Assembly: GCA_003171295.1 (NCBI GenBank)
Contig: PMYF01000363.1
Location: 1-13,887, forward strand
Length of the DNA: 13,887 nt
From: Acidobacteriota bacterium
GTDB lineage: Bacteria > Acidobacteriota > Terriglobia > UBA7540
Direction of reading: 5' to 3'
Below, piece by piece: positions 1-7,189 of this stretch (its first letter is position 1; the number at the start of each line of letters is the position of its first letter). The position numbers and the translations under genes are program-made. The notes beneath the pieces were generated by a model, which was not told the origin of the DNA, ran no database searches, and saw only the letters and a list, made by a program, of their open reading frames with translations.

Positions 1-603
1 CACACCGGCCAGGGTGAAGATCAGGGAGCAGACCTCCGTTGATCCGTACTGTACAGCCACAAGCGGGATATCGAGCCAGGCGCCTGGGATAGGCACGGTC
101 AGGAAGAGGAACAGGAGTGCGAATACGCCAGCCCGAAAGGCCCGTGTTCCGTAGCAAAGGATGAATCCGCCAATCCAGACCGTGACCAGCGCGAGTACCC
201 TTGCGGAAAGGGAGTTCTCTGCTCCGAGCTGATCCCATGCCCACCCCGCGGAGAAATTCAACGTTAGACCAATGAGCAGCAGAAGAATTCCCACTCGCGG
301 ACTGTATTCGACATTCGTGAAAACCCTTTTCCGTTCCAGAAACACCAATACGATGGTGATAAAGGGGATCAAGAGGATATGCGAGTACTTGTCAAACTCA
401 TGCCCGCTCCGCAGGGAGTAATCTACCAGTGTCCTGAGCGGTGTCCAGAACACGAAAACGGAAACAACTACCCACGACAAGAAGAGCATGTTCCTTGGTG
501 AGCCCAATCTCGCTCGATGCCCGGCAATCGATGTAGCTCCAGACTGGCGAGTCGCGTCTTGTCCCGGAGGCGGGACCGAAGCACCCAGTAATGGATCCGG
601 CAT
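1..603 (-). CDS. Exosortase (EpsH/Xrt family), C-terminus cut off by the window edge
   Basis: Reading the minus strand from an ATG at 603-601 gives 201 uninterrupted codons to the window edge. The product is a polytopic membrane protein with hydrophobic segments near residues 39-55, 76-90, 103-119, 135-150 and 158-172. It carries the exosortase N-terminal signature YSHILLIPF (73-81), and PIPGAWLDIPL (171-181) followed by a segment ending in LAGV, which matches the family stretch just ahead of the catalytic cysteine. The Cys, Arg and His catalytic residues would lie beyond the edge, so activity cannot be judged. Exosortases are membrane transpeptidases that process PEP-CTERM-type sorting signals and usually sit in EPS loci, as here. 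A GGGGGG tract 9 nt upstream may be the ribosome site. A start at ATG 489 would remove a proline/glycine-rich leader of 38 residues. The gene begins 69 bp after the deacetylase stop, probably in the same transcript. The family is clear; the subtype is not. Confidence 0.85.
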   Translation of the reverse strand, partial: MPDPLLGASVPPPGQDATRQSGATSIAGHRARLGSPRNMLFLSWVVVSVFVFWTPLRTLVDYSLRSGHEFDKYSHILLIPFITIVLVFLERKRVFTNVEYSPRVGILLLLIGLTLNFSAGWAWDQLGAENSLSARVLALVTVWIGGFILCYGTRAFRAGVFALLFLFLTVPIPGAWLDIPLVAVQYGSTEVCSLIFTLAGV

Positions 604-672
604 TAGTAAGGACCCCCCGTTGGAAACGATGGCCGACTGCGAAGAAGGCCTCAAACAAACCGTTGCTTGACT

Positions 673-2094
673 TCAGGGCTCGAACGAGTTGTTCACACGC
701 GCCCCGGGCGCCTGCCCCACTGGCGAGTCGAAGGCATATAAGATCCTGTCGCCGGCCAGGCTGGCGTAAGCCAGGCGGGCTCGCTCCCGGCCCGGCCCTT
801 CGATTCGCCACCGACCAGCTTCGCCGGTAATCTTCATTCGGGCCCGATCTCTCCACCAATGGTCAACCTCCTTCGGCAAAGCCATCCAGACCTCTCCTTG
901 TTTGTACAATTGCGAAAGGCGTGCCAGGAGGGCCGTGTAAGTCTCGCGGGCCCTTTTCTCCAGGCAATAGTCAGGATGGACGTTAAAGCTGAGGAGGCCG
1001 TGGTTCTCCGTGATCAGCTTGATCTGCCGTTGCCAGAGGTCAAGGGAATAATCGGAGAAGATATTGAAGAGCGTATAGTCCTGCGCCGTGGTCACGGGAA
1101 GCTCCAGCACATTCCCGACAAAATAGGGCATCACAGTGCAGCACCCACCCAGTTGAGGATCCAGGTGCCCCACATTCGGAACCGACATGTCGTAGGAAAA
1201 CTCATACGCGTCATACCAGTCGAGTTTGCGATAAAGCACGCCAGCCCGGAATCCCCGGGCGCCGTATTCCTTGGCATAGCGATTGATCTTTTCCGCACGC
1301 CGTAGGAATTCTTCCCGGTGGTCGTAGAGATGACCGTCATGGTTAAGGTCGTGAACGTTGACCTCAAACCCTTTAGCCCGGATCAGTTCCATCAGGCCCG
1401 GAGGCACAGAATATCGCTTCTCCGGGATGAACTGAAAAGAAGATTTGATTCCGAAAGATTCGTCAATCTCCATGAGCGCGGGACAAGAGTCAACGCCGCC
1501 CGATTCTTCCACATCGTGTGTCAGGATCGCGCAGCTCTTGTGACCGTCCGGCCAGAACCAGATGAAGGGGATTCGCTCAACGCGATGCGCCTTCATAGAC
1601 AGCGCCAGAAGCTTCTCCAGAATTTGGTCGACGGTGCGATCGACCGGCCAACAAGGAAAGCGCCGCTTCTCCCAGCCCCGCAGCCACAAGCGCTGCAAAT
1701 GCTTACGAATAGAAACGCTGAGGTGCGGGCGCAGGCGGTAATACAATTCCCACACCAGGGTAGTCGGCTTCGCCTCCCACCCTTTATTCCTCAGACCTCC
1801 CACGTAGCGTTCGCACCGCAAATTGTCAACTACCGCCGAAGGGTTGAAGGGGATATAGCAGGTCGTGCCTTCCGTCCGGACGTGATACAGCAGATCACAG
1901 GTTGCCTTGGCGGGCGTTTCGGCATAATAGCCCAGGGAGGATTGCCCGTAGCCGATGAGATCAGGCCCCAAGCGGAAGTAGCCTTCACCCGCGCAAAGGT
2001 CTCCGCGAAGGGCGAAGTCCGCGAAGACGTCAGGGCAGCAAAAATAGTCGATAAGCGCCTTATTTAATTCCCGGTTTGGATCGTTATCGTTCAT
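673..2094 (-). CDS. Polysaccharide deacetylase-like protein (NodB fold)
   Basis: A 473-residue protein. The C-terminal two-thirds looks like a carbohydrate esterase 4/NodB domain: LTHDVE at 191-196 supplies the metal and catalytic Asp194, VHDLNHDGH at 247-255 supplies the paired histidines 248 and 252, FRAG at 282-285 is the usual arginine motif, and FNVHPDY at 370-376 is the late histidine motif. All expected metal ligands are present, so an active hydrolase removing acetyl groups from an amino-sugar polymer or its precursor is likely. The first 185 residues (several Cys and aromatic residues) match no domain I recognise and make it longer than simple NodB proteins. No signal peptide is visible, so the site of action is uncertain. 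It lies between the FemAB-like gene (64 bp upstream) and the exosortase, an arrangement typical of exosortase-linked EPS loci. The start is ATG with no good Shine-Dalgarno sequence. Confidence 0.85.
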   Translation of the reverse strand: MNDNDPNRELNKALIDYFCCPDVFADFALRGDLCAGEGYFRLGPDLIGYGQSSLGYYAETPAKATCDLLYHVRTEGTTCYIPFNPSAVVDNLRCERYVGGLRNKGWEAKPTTLVWELYYRLRPHLSVSIRKHLQRLWLRGWEKRRFPCWPVDRTVDQILEKLLALSMKAHRVERIPFIWFWPDGHKSCAILTHDVEESGGVDSCPALMEIDESFGIKSSFQFIPEKRYSVPPGLMELIRAKGFEVNVHDLNHDGHLYDHREEFLRRAEKINRYAKEYGARGFRAGVLYRKLDWYDAYEFSYDMSVPNVGHLDPQLGGCCTVMPYFVGNVLELPVTTAQDYTLFNIFSDYSLDLWQRQIKLITENHGLLSFNVHPDYCLEKRARETYTALLARLSQLYKQGEVWMALPKEVDHWWRDRARMKITGEAGRWRIEGPGRERARLAYASLAGDRILYAFDSPVGQAPGARVNNSFEP

Positions 2095-2117
2095 GTGTAT
2101 TACGACTTGTCCGAAGC

Positions 2118-2140
2118 TCCCCGCCCTGCGGAGGCGGGGA
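2118..2140 (-). other. GC-rich stem-loop ahead of the deacetylase gene
   Basis: The plus strand reads TCCCCGCC, a 7-base loop, then GGCGGGGA, a perfect 8-bp stem. It lies in the 64-bp gap between the FemAB-like gene and the deacetylase. Neither strand has a T tract after it, so it is not a standard intrinsic terminator. It could stabilise or segment the transcript, or be the remains of a dispersed repeat. Confidence 0.55.
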
Positions 2141-2158
2141 AAGGGTGAGGCGTTGACT

Positions 2159-3211
2159 TTACCCTACGTGCTTGTACAGCAGCCGGCCAGCCAGGGTCAG
2201 GAGGGAATCAGGTAGCCAGCCGAACACGTTCCGCGCGACCTGCATCTTCCAGCCACTGGCTGATCTTATGGACAAGCGCCGCGGGCAGCGGAAATAGGTG
2301 AGCGTTGAGCAGGCGCCTCCCAAACGGCCCTTGAACACCGCTTGGCCAGGATCATTTATTTCCGACCGGCCGAGATCGAATTCCTGGGCGCCCATCCCCT
2401 TGCCCTTCAGAATTGCCTTCCAGAACAGGAATGCCATCCCCCCCAACTTATGATACGTGCTATCCGAGCAGCCGTACTTATAAACGAGGGTCTGCTTGTA
2501 GGACAGCGTGAAAATGCTTGCGACCGGTTGCCCGTCTTTCGAGACCATCTGGATTCTGGCTTGCTCGCCCAGGCAATCGAGCAGGTTTCGAAACCATCTC
2601 AAGGGTTGGGGCGGAAGCCCGTGACGACGCCGGGTCAGGAGCAGCAGGTGGTGGAACTTCGCCAGAATCGATTCCGAGCGCCCTTCCTCATATCCCAGAT
2701 GCTCCCGTTCGGCGCGTTGAATCTTCCTCTGCACGCAGCTCTTGTGCAGGCCGCGATAGAGGGAATCCTGATCGGGCCGCAGATCGAGGCGATGGAAGTG
2801 AAACTCCGCGCTCCTGCCGAACCCCCCAAGATCCTCCCGATGGGCGTTCCCGGGGAGCGGCCGGAGCTCGATGTACTTCCATTTCGCGCGGAGCTGTTCT
2901 TCCCGGAGCATGTCGACCAACGCCTCCAGGCTTTCTGGACTCTCCGCCAGCGGCTGGCAATGATCCGCAAAGGGAACAGAGACAATGCGGTGCCCCGTCA
3001 GCCAGCTCCGGACATGACAGAACACGAGTCCATTCCTCAGCTCTGCGCCAGGAGCCGCGTTGGTCACGACGAAAGGCTCATAACCGTAGGTCCGCCGCAG
3101 CGCCTCCAGCCACTCCGGCGTATGAAACACTGAGGCCTGCGGATGCCAGCCGAGGAACTTCCTCCAGCGCGGGTCCTGAAGCGGATCAAACTTGTGAACG
3201 GTTGTGTCCAT
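2159..3211 (-). CDS. FemAB-like GNAT-fold protein, exosortase/EPS-associated type
   Basis: A 350-residue soluble protein resembling the FemAB-like family often found in exosortase (PEP-CTERM) EPS loci. It has the N-terminal acceptor motif FHTPEW (29-34), SVPFADH (78-84), a basic stretch with IQRAER (164-169), TRRRHGLP (193-200), KYGCSD (245-250), FDLGRSE (278-284) and FKGRLGG (293-299). FemAB proteins transfer aminoacyl groups from tRNA in peptidoglycan bridge synthesis; the EPS-linked members are unproven, and an aminoacyl or acyl modification of the polymer or its carrier is only inferred. The frame stays open to an ATG at 3262, but those 17 extra codons lie inside the terminal repeat of the neighbouring element, so I choose the ATG at 3211. 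The site before it (GCCGGGA) is a weak ribosome site. The gene is followed by the deacetylase and exosortase. Confidence 0.85.
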   Translation of the reverse strand: MDTTVHKFDPLQDPRWRKFLGWHPQASVFHTPEWLEALRRTYGYEPFVVTNAAPGAELRNGLVFCHVRSWLTGHRIVSVPFADHCQPLAESPESLEALVDMLREEQLRAKWKYIELRPLPGNAHREDLGGFGRSAEFHFHRLDLRPDQDSLYRGLHKSCVQRKIQRAEREHLGYEEGRSESILAKFHHLLLLTRRRHGLPPQPLRWFRNLLDCLGEQARIQMVSKDGQPVASIFTLSYKQTLVYKYGCSDSTYHKLGGMAFLFWKAILKGKGMGAQEFDLGRSEINDPGQAVFKGRLGGACSTLTYFRCPRRLSIRSASGWKMQVARNVFGWLPDSLLTLAGRLLYKHVG

Positions 3212-3240
3212 TCCCGGCGCTTTCTGGCGCCAGCGTCCTG

Positions 3241-3432
3241 GCAGGTTGCTGAAAAACGGCATCTGTCATGCTGAGCGCAGCGAAGCATCTCGCCTTGGTT
3301 CGGCACAAAAACCCAGAGCCAAATCCTTCGCGCAGTATATCCTGAGCGGGCAGAGCGCGATTCTTCGCTTCGCTCAGAATGACAGCGAAGGACTCAGGAT
3401 GACATCGACGCGAGGCTTTTTCAGCACCCGGC
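3241..3432. repeat. MITE-like intergenic element with nested inverted repeats
   Basis: The gap between the pyruvyltransferase-family and FemAB-like genes (3212-3465) holds no gene but is full of repeats. The outer arms are 3241-3257 (GCAGGTTGCTGAAAAAC) and the reverse complement of 3416-3432 (GCCGGGTGCTGAAAAAG), 14 of 17 identical. Inside, TGTCATGCTGAGC (3264-3276) recurs inverted at 3372-3384 (GCTCAGAATGACA) and as a shorter inverted copy at 3391-3404 (GACTCAGGATGACA). The first two copies extend into about 30 bp of near-complementarity, enough for a large RNA hairpin. From memory, this TGTCATnCTGAGC family is widespread between genes in Acidobacteriota and some other soil bacteria. It encodes no transposase and I find no clear target-site duplication. 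Confidence 0.75.
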
Positions 3433-3465
3433 TAATCCAGTATCGGCGAAGCCAGAAGAAGCAAT

Positions 3466-4758
3466 TCACCCGAGAGAACACGCAGCCTCAATATCATCAA
3501 AAAGCCGCAGGGCAGTCGCCTTCACCTGGGGCATGCTTTGCTCCAGCTCCTGCCGCACCGAAGCCCGCTGCTCGAAGGCACGGTCAACAAACATCACGAT
3601 TTCTTCTTCCGTCATTTCTCGCGGGTCAGCCACAGAGCCGCCCCTGCCGATGCTTTCCATCACCCCGATGAACTTGTCCGTGTAGGCAATGGCCACCGCT
3701 GGGATGTTCTGCGAAAGCGCCGCGATGCAGGCATGCATTCTGGACCCGATGAAGAAGTCACACGACCCGATGATGTATTTGATTTCACTCTGGCTATAGC
3801 GGCCGCGCACAAACCCTAGCCGGCCTTGGTAGCAGGTCTTGAGTTCCTCATACACTTTCTCACAAACCGCCGCATCGCTCTCCCCAACACGGCCAAACAC
3901 GTGGGGGACTAGGAGCACCTCGGCCTTCTTGATGTCAATCAGGAACTCGATCAATTCCCTCACCAAGCGGTTGTAATCGGCCCGGAGGCCGAACATGTTG
4001 TTGCGGGTGTAGCCCCCCATGGCTAAGAGGCCGCTGATATTGAGTCCGACCCGGCAGGAACCTTCCTGCCGCTCGGCCGGCAAACCGACCAAGTCGATCT
4101 GGGCGGGGGCAACAGCGTCAACCACAAACCCCACATCATAGTGAAACCTGAACTTGCCGGAGAGGTGCTCGAACCCAAAGCCTGCCGCAGTCTCGCGGAG
4201 ACTCCTGTGGTCCCGCGCATAGACAAGCCGGGCGCGCCGCAAGATGTATCGAGCCGCAAGTCGCGCGATTCGGCTCTTGAATGGCCCGAGGGTTTGGGGA
4301 AGCAAAACCAGTTTCTTTCCCGCGAACAAGGCCAGGAACTGGGGCAAGGCCCCGTAAGCCAACCTGTCCAGCCCATAGATATCGCTGAAACTGTCCCCGC
4401 CCGACATCGAAACAACCAGGTCCGCCGCCTCAAGTTCTTTCAGGCAGGGATTCCCATTGATGATCTTGCGCCTAAGCCCCTTAAATGGAACGAGTTTCAG
4501 GAAGAGGCAGAGTAGGATTAGGAAGGCAGCGTTGTTCTTCAGATAGAACATCCAGGAAAACCGCATATTGACCAGGGGAATTGAAACCTGCTGGTCCCCA
4601 ACCTCGAAGGTATAGGTGCGCCCCGTTTTCCCGTAATCAAGAATGAAGACCTCCGCCCGCGGCCAGCGATGCAGGATGCACTGGATCGTCCCCGCCGTGA
4701 GCGCACTGACCCCCATGTTTTGGGTTTCAAAGGAAACTCCCAGAAGACCAATCTTCAT
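3466..4758 (-). CDS. Polysaccharide pyruvyl transferase family protein
   Basis: A 430-residue protein of the PS_pyruv_trans type (CsaB/WcaK-like), which typically adds a ketal-linked pyruvate from phosphoenolpyruvate to a sugar of a lipid-linked or polymerised glycan, giving it negative charge. Family motifs are MSGGDSFSD (118-126), PQTLGPF (154-160), YARDHRS (180-186) and GSRMHACIAAL (338-348); the last carries the conserved His342. A hydrophobic stretch at 71-90 may hold it near the membrane. The length is normal. Its ATG overlaps the acyltransferase stop in an ATGA, so the two are probably translationally coupled and modify the same repeat unit. The gene ends just before a repeat-filled gap, so transcription may be reduced there. 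Some relatives are not proven pyruvyltransferases, so the family is firm and the exact reaction inferred. Confidence 0.88.
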   Translation of the reverse strand: MKIGLLGVSFETQNMGVSALTAGTIQCILHRWPRAEVFILDYGKTGRTYTFEVGDQQVSIPLVNMRFSWMFYLKNNAAFLILLCLFLKLVPFKGLRRKIINGNPCLKELEAADLVVSMSGGDSFSDIYGLDRLAYGALPQFLALFAGKKLVLLPQTLGPFKSRIARLAARYILRRARLVYARDHRSLRETAAGFGFEHLSGKFRFHYDVGFVVDAVAPAQIDLVGLPAERQEGSCRVGLNISGLLAMGGYTRNNMFGLRADYNRLVRELIEFLIDIKKAEVLLVPHVFGRVGESDAAVCEKVYEELKTCYQGRLGFVRGRYSQSEIKYIIGSCDFFIGSRMHACIAALSQNIPAVAIAYTDKFIGVMESIGRGGSVADPREMTEEEIVMFVDRAFEQRASVRQELEQSMPQVKATALRLFDDIEAACSLG

Positions 4759-5450
4759 TTAGGGCCCTGTCCTCGCCCAGATAGCAAAGGGTGCTGCGAA
4801 GGGTCAGCGCCGAGGGGTTTGATCATGTCCGGCATGAATTGGACGCATTCTTCGACGGAGCGCTCCCACCACCGGCTCGCCCTGATTATCTGGCAGGTCT
4901 CCTCCGGGAACCGGAGCCTTATGAGGCGAGCAGGGTTTCCGGCGACCACGGCGAAGTCCGGGACGTCCTTGGTAACCACTGCGCCAGCCCCGACCACAGC
5001 CCCAATGCCGATCCGCGAACAACCGGCCGTGATGATGGCGCGGTCCCCCAGCCACGCATCGTGCCCGATCTCCAGCGTCCCGCTGGAAACGGAATCCTCA
5101 GGCAGGAAACCCAGCGAGCGGTTGTAAAAGAAGGGGTGAAGTGACAACCGCTCCATCGGGTGATTGCGCAGAAAAATCCGAACCCCGGGGGCCATCGAGA
5201 CGTAGCGGCCAATCGTCACCCCGGCCGGGAAGGCCCCGGGGATGAGGCCTTGGCCGTAACTGTAGGCGCCCGCCCGCACACCATGGTACTTCTCGAGGAT
5301 TCGGCGCAAGGTGGCGGAGTAGAACTCTCCCCCTTCCAGCCACCGGATAAGACCCACGCAAATTCTCTTTAAATGCGGCAGAGAATACGCTGCAAAAAGG
5401 ACCGGAGCCAGAACTGACCGTCGGGATTCTGTCACGGCTGAATTGGCCAC
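4755..5450 (-). CDS. Hexapeptide-repeat acyltransferase (left-handed beta-helix, XAT-like)
   Basis: A 231-residue acyltransferase of the left-handed beta-helix class. Hexapeptide repeats run from about residue 60 to 178, for example GVTIGRYVSMAPGV (77-90) and IGHDAWLGDRAII (128-140), ending in VVAGNPARLI (168-177), the standard end of this fold. RNHPME (95-100) gives the probable catalytic His97, as in the xenobiotic (CatB-like) and sugar O-acetyltransferase branch. The likely reaction is acetyl transfer from acetyl-CoA to a sugar hydroxyl or amino group during EPS repeat-unit synthesis in the cytoplasm. The first 55 residues are not helix repeats. The start is GTG, preceded directly by AAGGTGAAGG, a good ribosome site. 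Its stop overlaps the next gene by ATGA. The acceptor sugar cannot be told from sequence. Confidence 0.88.
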   Translation of the reverse strand: MANSAVTESRRSVLAPVLFAAYSLPHLKRICVGLIRWLEGGEFYSATLRRILEKYHGVRAGAYSYGQGLIPGAFPAGVTIGRYVSMAPGVRIFLRNHPMERLSLHPFFYNRSLGFLPEDSVSSGTLEIGHDAWLGDRAIITAGCSRIGIGAVVGAGAVVTKDVPDFAVVAGNPARLIRLRFPEETCQIIRASRWWERSVEECVQFMPDMIKPLGADPSQHPLLSGRGQGPK

Positions 5451-5515
5451 CCTTCACCTTGCGCCGGGGCTGGGGAAATGCCCTCGGCTTGGCGCACCTC
5501 AACAGAGGACCCAGG

Positions 5516-7000
5516 CTATGATGCCACTCCCTCACCCGCAAGTGCTTCTTGGGGTTTGAAGAGGAACAGACGCAGGTTCCTCCGCAGGTCTGGGAAGACA
5601 GAAACCATCACCAGGAACTGCACGAGGACAAGGCCGGCAGCCACCGGAAAGGCCAACCGCCACCCCCGGTGTGCGACGCCGCCCGCCCATACGATCCCGG
5701 CGATGATCATACCCGTCGCCGCAAACGAAAACGGCTTTAGGCAAAGCATCGCCCGTACGCCGTGCTCGCGCTGGAGCCGTCCGACGCAGACCGCCAGCGC
5801 CAGGAGTTCTCCCAGAAAACCACTGATTGCGATCCAGGTTATGGGCTGCCCTGTCGCGGCAGCAAGGAGGACACCCACTAACGCCAGCGTTCGGGCGACG
5901 TTGGAAATCATTGAGTTCCGGGTATCTCCCATCGACATCGCGGCCAGGGTAGGCGCAATGCGAATGGTCCGCAGGGCCCACATGGCGCCTAGCCAGCCGA
6001 TAAAGCCCGCAGCGGCTGCATACTTCGTGCCGTAGACCAAAATAACGAGCCACCCACCTGCCACGATGTAAGGGATGGAGATCATCCCGGCGAGGAGTGC
6101 GATCATCTGATTCAGAACAATATAGCGCCGCTCAAATTGCGGGCGGTCCTTCTGCACTCTGGCAAGGTGGGGCAAGATAAGAGATGTCCCCACGTTCCCC
6201 ACCAGTGTCGTCGGAACCATGGTCAGCGTGAAGGCAACCGAGTAGATACCCAGGTCCGCAAGTGTGTACGTGCTGTGCGCAAAAAGGCGCTTGGCTGCGC
6301 CAATCACGAATCGATCACCCTGGAATATGCCATACATGAGGAACCCGTTGATCAACAGCGGCCAGCCAAAAGCCAACATCCGGCGGGCATACCCCGAGTC
6401 CCATGCCCACCCATAGCGACGCTCCGCCGCGATTTGGGCCCCTATCGCAGAAAATGCTGCCTGTAGAACCAGAATCCAGAGCATGGCGGTGTAGTCGCGC
6501 AACCACCAACACAGCGGCAGCGCCGCGAGGGTTACGAGGAGGTTGGAGGTTGCGTCTACGGCGATCGCGGGCCCGAACCGCATCTCCCGCTGGAAGCGGA
6601 CCGTATCCAGATGGCCAAAGCTCTTGAGGAGAGGTGTCAGAGCCAGGCAGCGAAATGCCCAGCGAGCCTGCGGCACTCCAAAGAGGGAAGAGATCGGGCC
6701 CGCCAGGACAAAAATGAAGGCGGCATTGATCATCCCTCGGAGCGCGAGCAATAGTTGGGCAGTCCGTTCAAAACGTGGCTCGTTCCCATCTTCGGCCTGA
6801 ATCAAATGGGTTCCAATGCCGAGGTTGCTGAACATGTCCACCAAGTAGAAGGTCATCGAAAAAGTGGCCGCGATGCCGTAGCTCTGTGGGCTGAGCAACC
6901 GGGCTGCGATGACATTCTGAATGAAGGCACAAGCCTGGCTCACCATCTGCCCCGAACCGATCATGAAACCGCTCTTAAAAAGCCGCCTGTGAATTGTCAT
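5516..7000 (-). CDS. Oligosaccharide flippase, Wzx/polysaccharide biosynthesis (MOP) family
   Basis: A membrane protein of about 494 residues, the usual Wzx length, with some 12-14 hydrophobic segments over its full length. The N-terminus has the typical MOP pattern: basic RRLFKSG, then a glycine/serine-rich first helix, then ARLLSPQSYGIAA (33-45), which matches the 'RLLsPedyGi' region of lipopolysaccharide and teichuronic acid exporters. It probably flips the undecaprenyl-linked repeat unit to the outer face of the inner membrane for the polymerase encoded at 8813-10261. The frame opens at a GTG at 7030; I prefer the internal ATG at 7000 because the MOP pattern starts there, though neither start has a well-placed Shine-Dalgarno sequence. 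It is the first minus-strand gene after the inserted beta-helix gene and is divergent from it, so it probably has its own promoter in 7031-7189. Confidence 0.9.
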   Translation of the reverse strand: MTIHRRLFKSGFMIGSGQMVSQACAFIQNVIAARLLSPQSYGIAATFSMTFYLVDMFSNLGIGTHLIQAEDGNEPRFERTAQLLLALRGMINAAFIFVLAGPISSLFGVPQARWAFRCLALTPLLKSFGHLDTVRFQREMRFGPAIAVDATSNLLVTLAALPLCWWLRDYTAMLWILVLQAAFSAIGAQIAAERRYGWAWDSGYARRMLAFGWPLLINGFLMYGIFQGDRFVIGAAKRLFAHSTYTLADLGIYSVAFTLTMVPTTLVGNVGTSLILPHLARVQKDRPQFERRYIVLNQMIALLAGMISIPYIVAGGWLVILVYGTKYAAAAGFIGWLGAMWALRTIRIAPTLAAMSMGDTRNSMISNVARTLALVGVLLAAATGQPITWIAISGFLGELLALAVCVGRLQREHGVRAMLCLKPFSFAATGMIIAGIVWAGGVAHRGWRLAFPVAAGLVLVQFLVMVSVFPDLRRNLRLFLFKPQEALAGEGVAS

Positions 7001-7037
7001 ACTCCACTTATCGGAAACAAGCGCGTCCACTCAAGGA

Positions 7038-7067
7038 TTGACTGCCGCCATTCGCATGCCATAGGAT
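7038..7067 (+). promoter_or_regulatory. Candidate sigma-70-like promoter for the beta-helix gene
   Basis: Plus strand: TTGACT (7038-7043), an 18-bp spacer, then TAGGAT (7062-7067), matching the consensus at 5 of 6 and 4 of 6. It would leave a leader of about 115 nt containing the palindrome at 7091-7114. It overlaps the minus-strand candidate, so the two would compete. Weak evidence. Confidence 0.25.
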
Positions 7068-7086
7068 TTGGTGCGGGCCTTGTGAA
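7058..7086 (-). promoter_or_regulatory. Candidate sigma-70-like promoter for the flippase operon
   Basis: Minus strand: TTCACA (7086-7081), a 17-bp spacer, then TATGGC (7063-7058). The -35 box is a 5 of 6 match and the -10 box 3 of 6. It would start transcription near 7050, just ahead of the flippase. This is a match by eye in a region where a divergent promoter is expected. Confidence 0.25.
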
Positions 7087-7090
7087 GAGG

Positions 7091-7114
7091 CCTGGCGCGA
7101 CGCGTGGCGCCAGG
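7091..7114. promoter_or_regulatory. Perfect inverted repeat in the divergent intergenic region
   Basis: CCTGGCGC and GCGCCAGG form a perfect 8-bp inverted repeat around an 8-base spacer (GACGCGTG). It lies between the divergent flippase and beta-helix genes, next to the minus-strand promoter candidate and inside the presumed leader of the beta-helix gene. It could be an operator for a dimeric regulator or an RNA hairpin; the sequence alone does not decide. Confidence 0.4.
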
Positions 7115-7189
7115 AAAGACCAAGAGTCGGTTCCCACTTCACGGGCACCGTCACACCGATTGCCAAGTGATTGAGAGCCGGAGGTTATC

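Noticed and set aside
398..859. Minus-strand open frame of 153 codons across the deacetylase end and exosortase start
   Set aside because: It is out of frame with both genes; the exosortase frame through 1-603 carries family motifs, whereas this one is Arg/Gly-rich without any.
2118..2140. Intrinsic terminator between the FemAB-like and deacetylase genes
   Set aside because: The hairpin is strong but neither strand has a T tract after it, and the downstream genes read as the same functional module.
1318..3133. Plus-strand open frames at 1318-2067 and 2342-3133
   Set aside because: They mirror the deacetylase and FemAB-like genes on the opposite strand, are rich in Arg, Gln and Pro and have no recognisable motif; high GC content explains the lack of stops.
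3212..3262. 17-codon N-terminal extension of the FemAB-like gene
   Set aside because: The codons fall within or beside the terminal arm of the repeat element, and family similarity begins after the ATG at 3211.
3264..3404. CRISPR-like repetition
   Set aside because: The three similar units are inverted relative to each other, not regularly spaced direct repeats, and there are no spacers.
3204..3671. Plus-strand frame containing an HAERSEAS-type peptide
   Set aside because: This peptide is the translation of the TGTCATnCTGAGC repeat and recurs in databases as a spurious product; the rest is antisense to the neighbouring genes.
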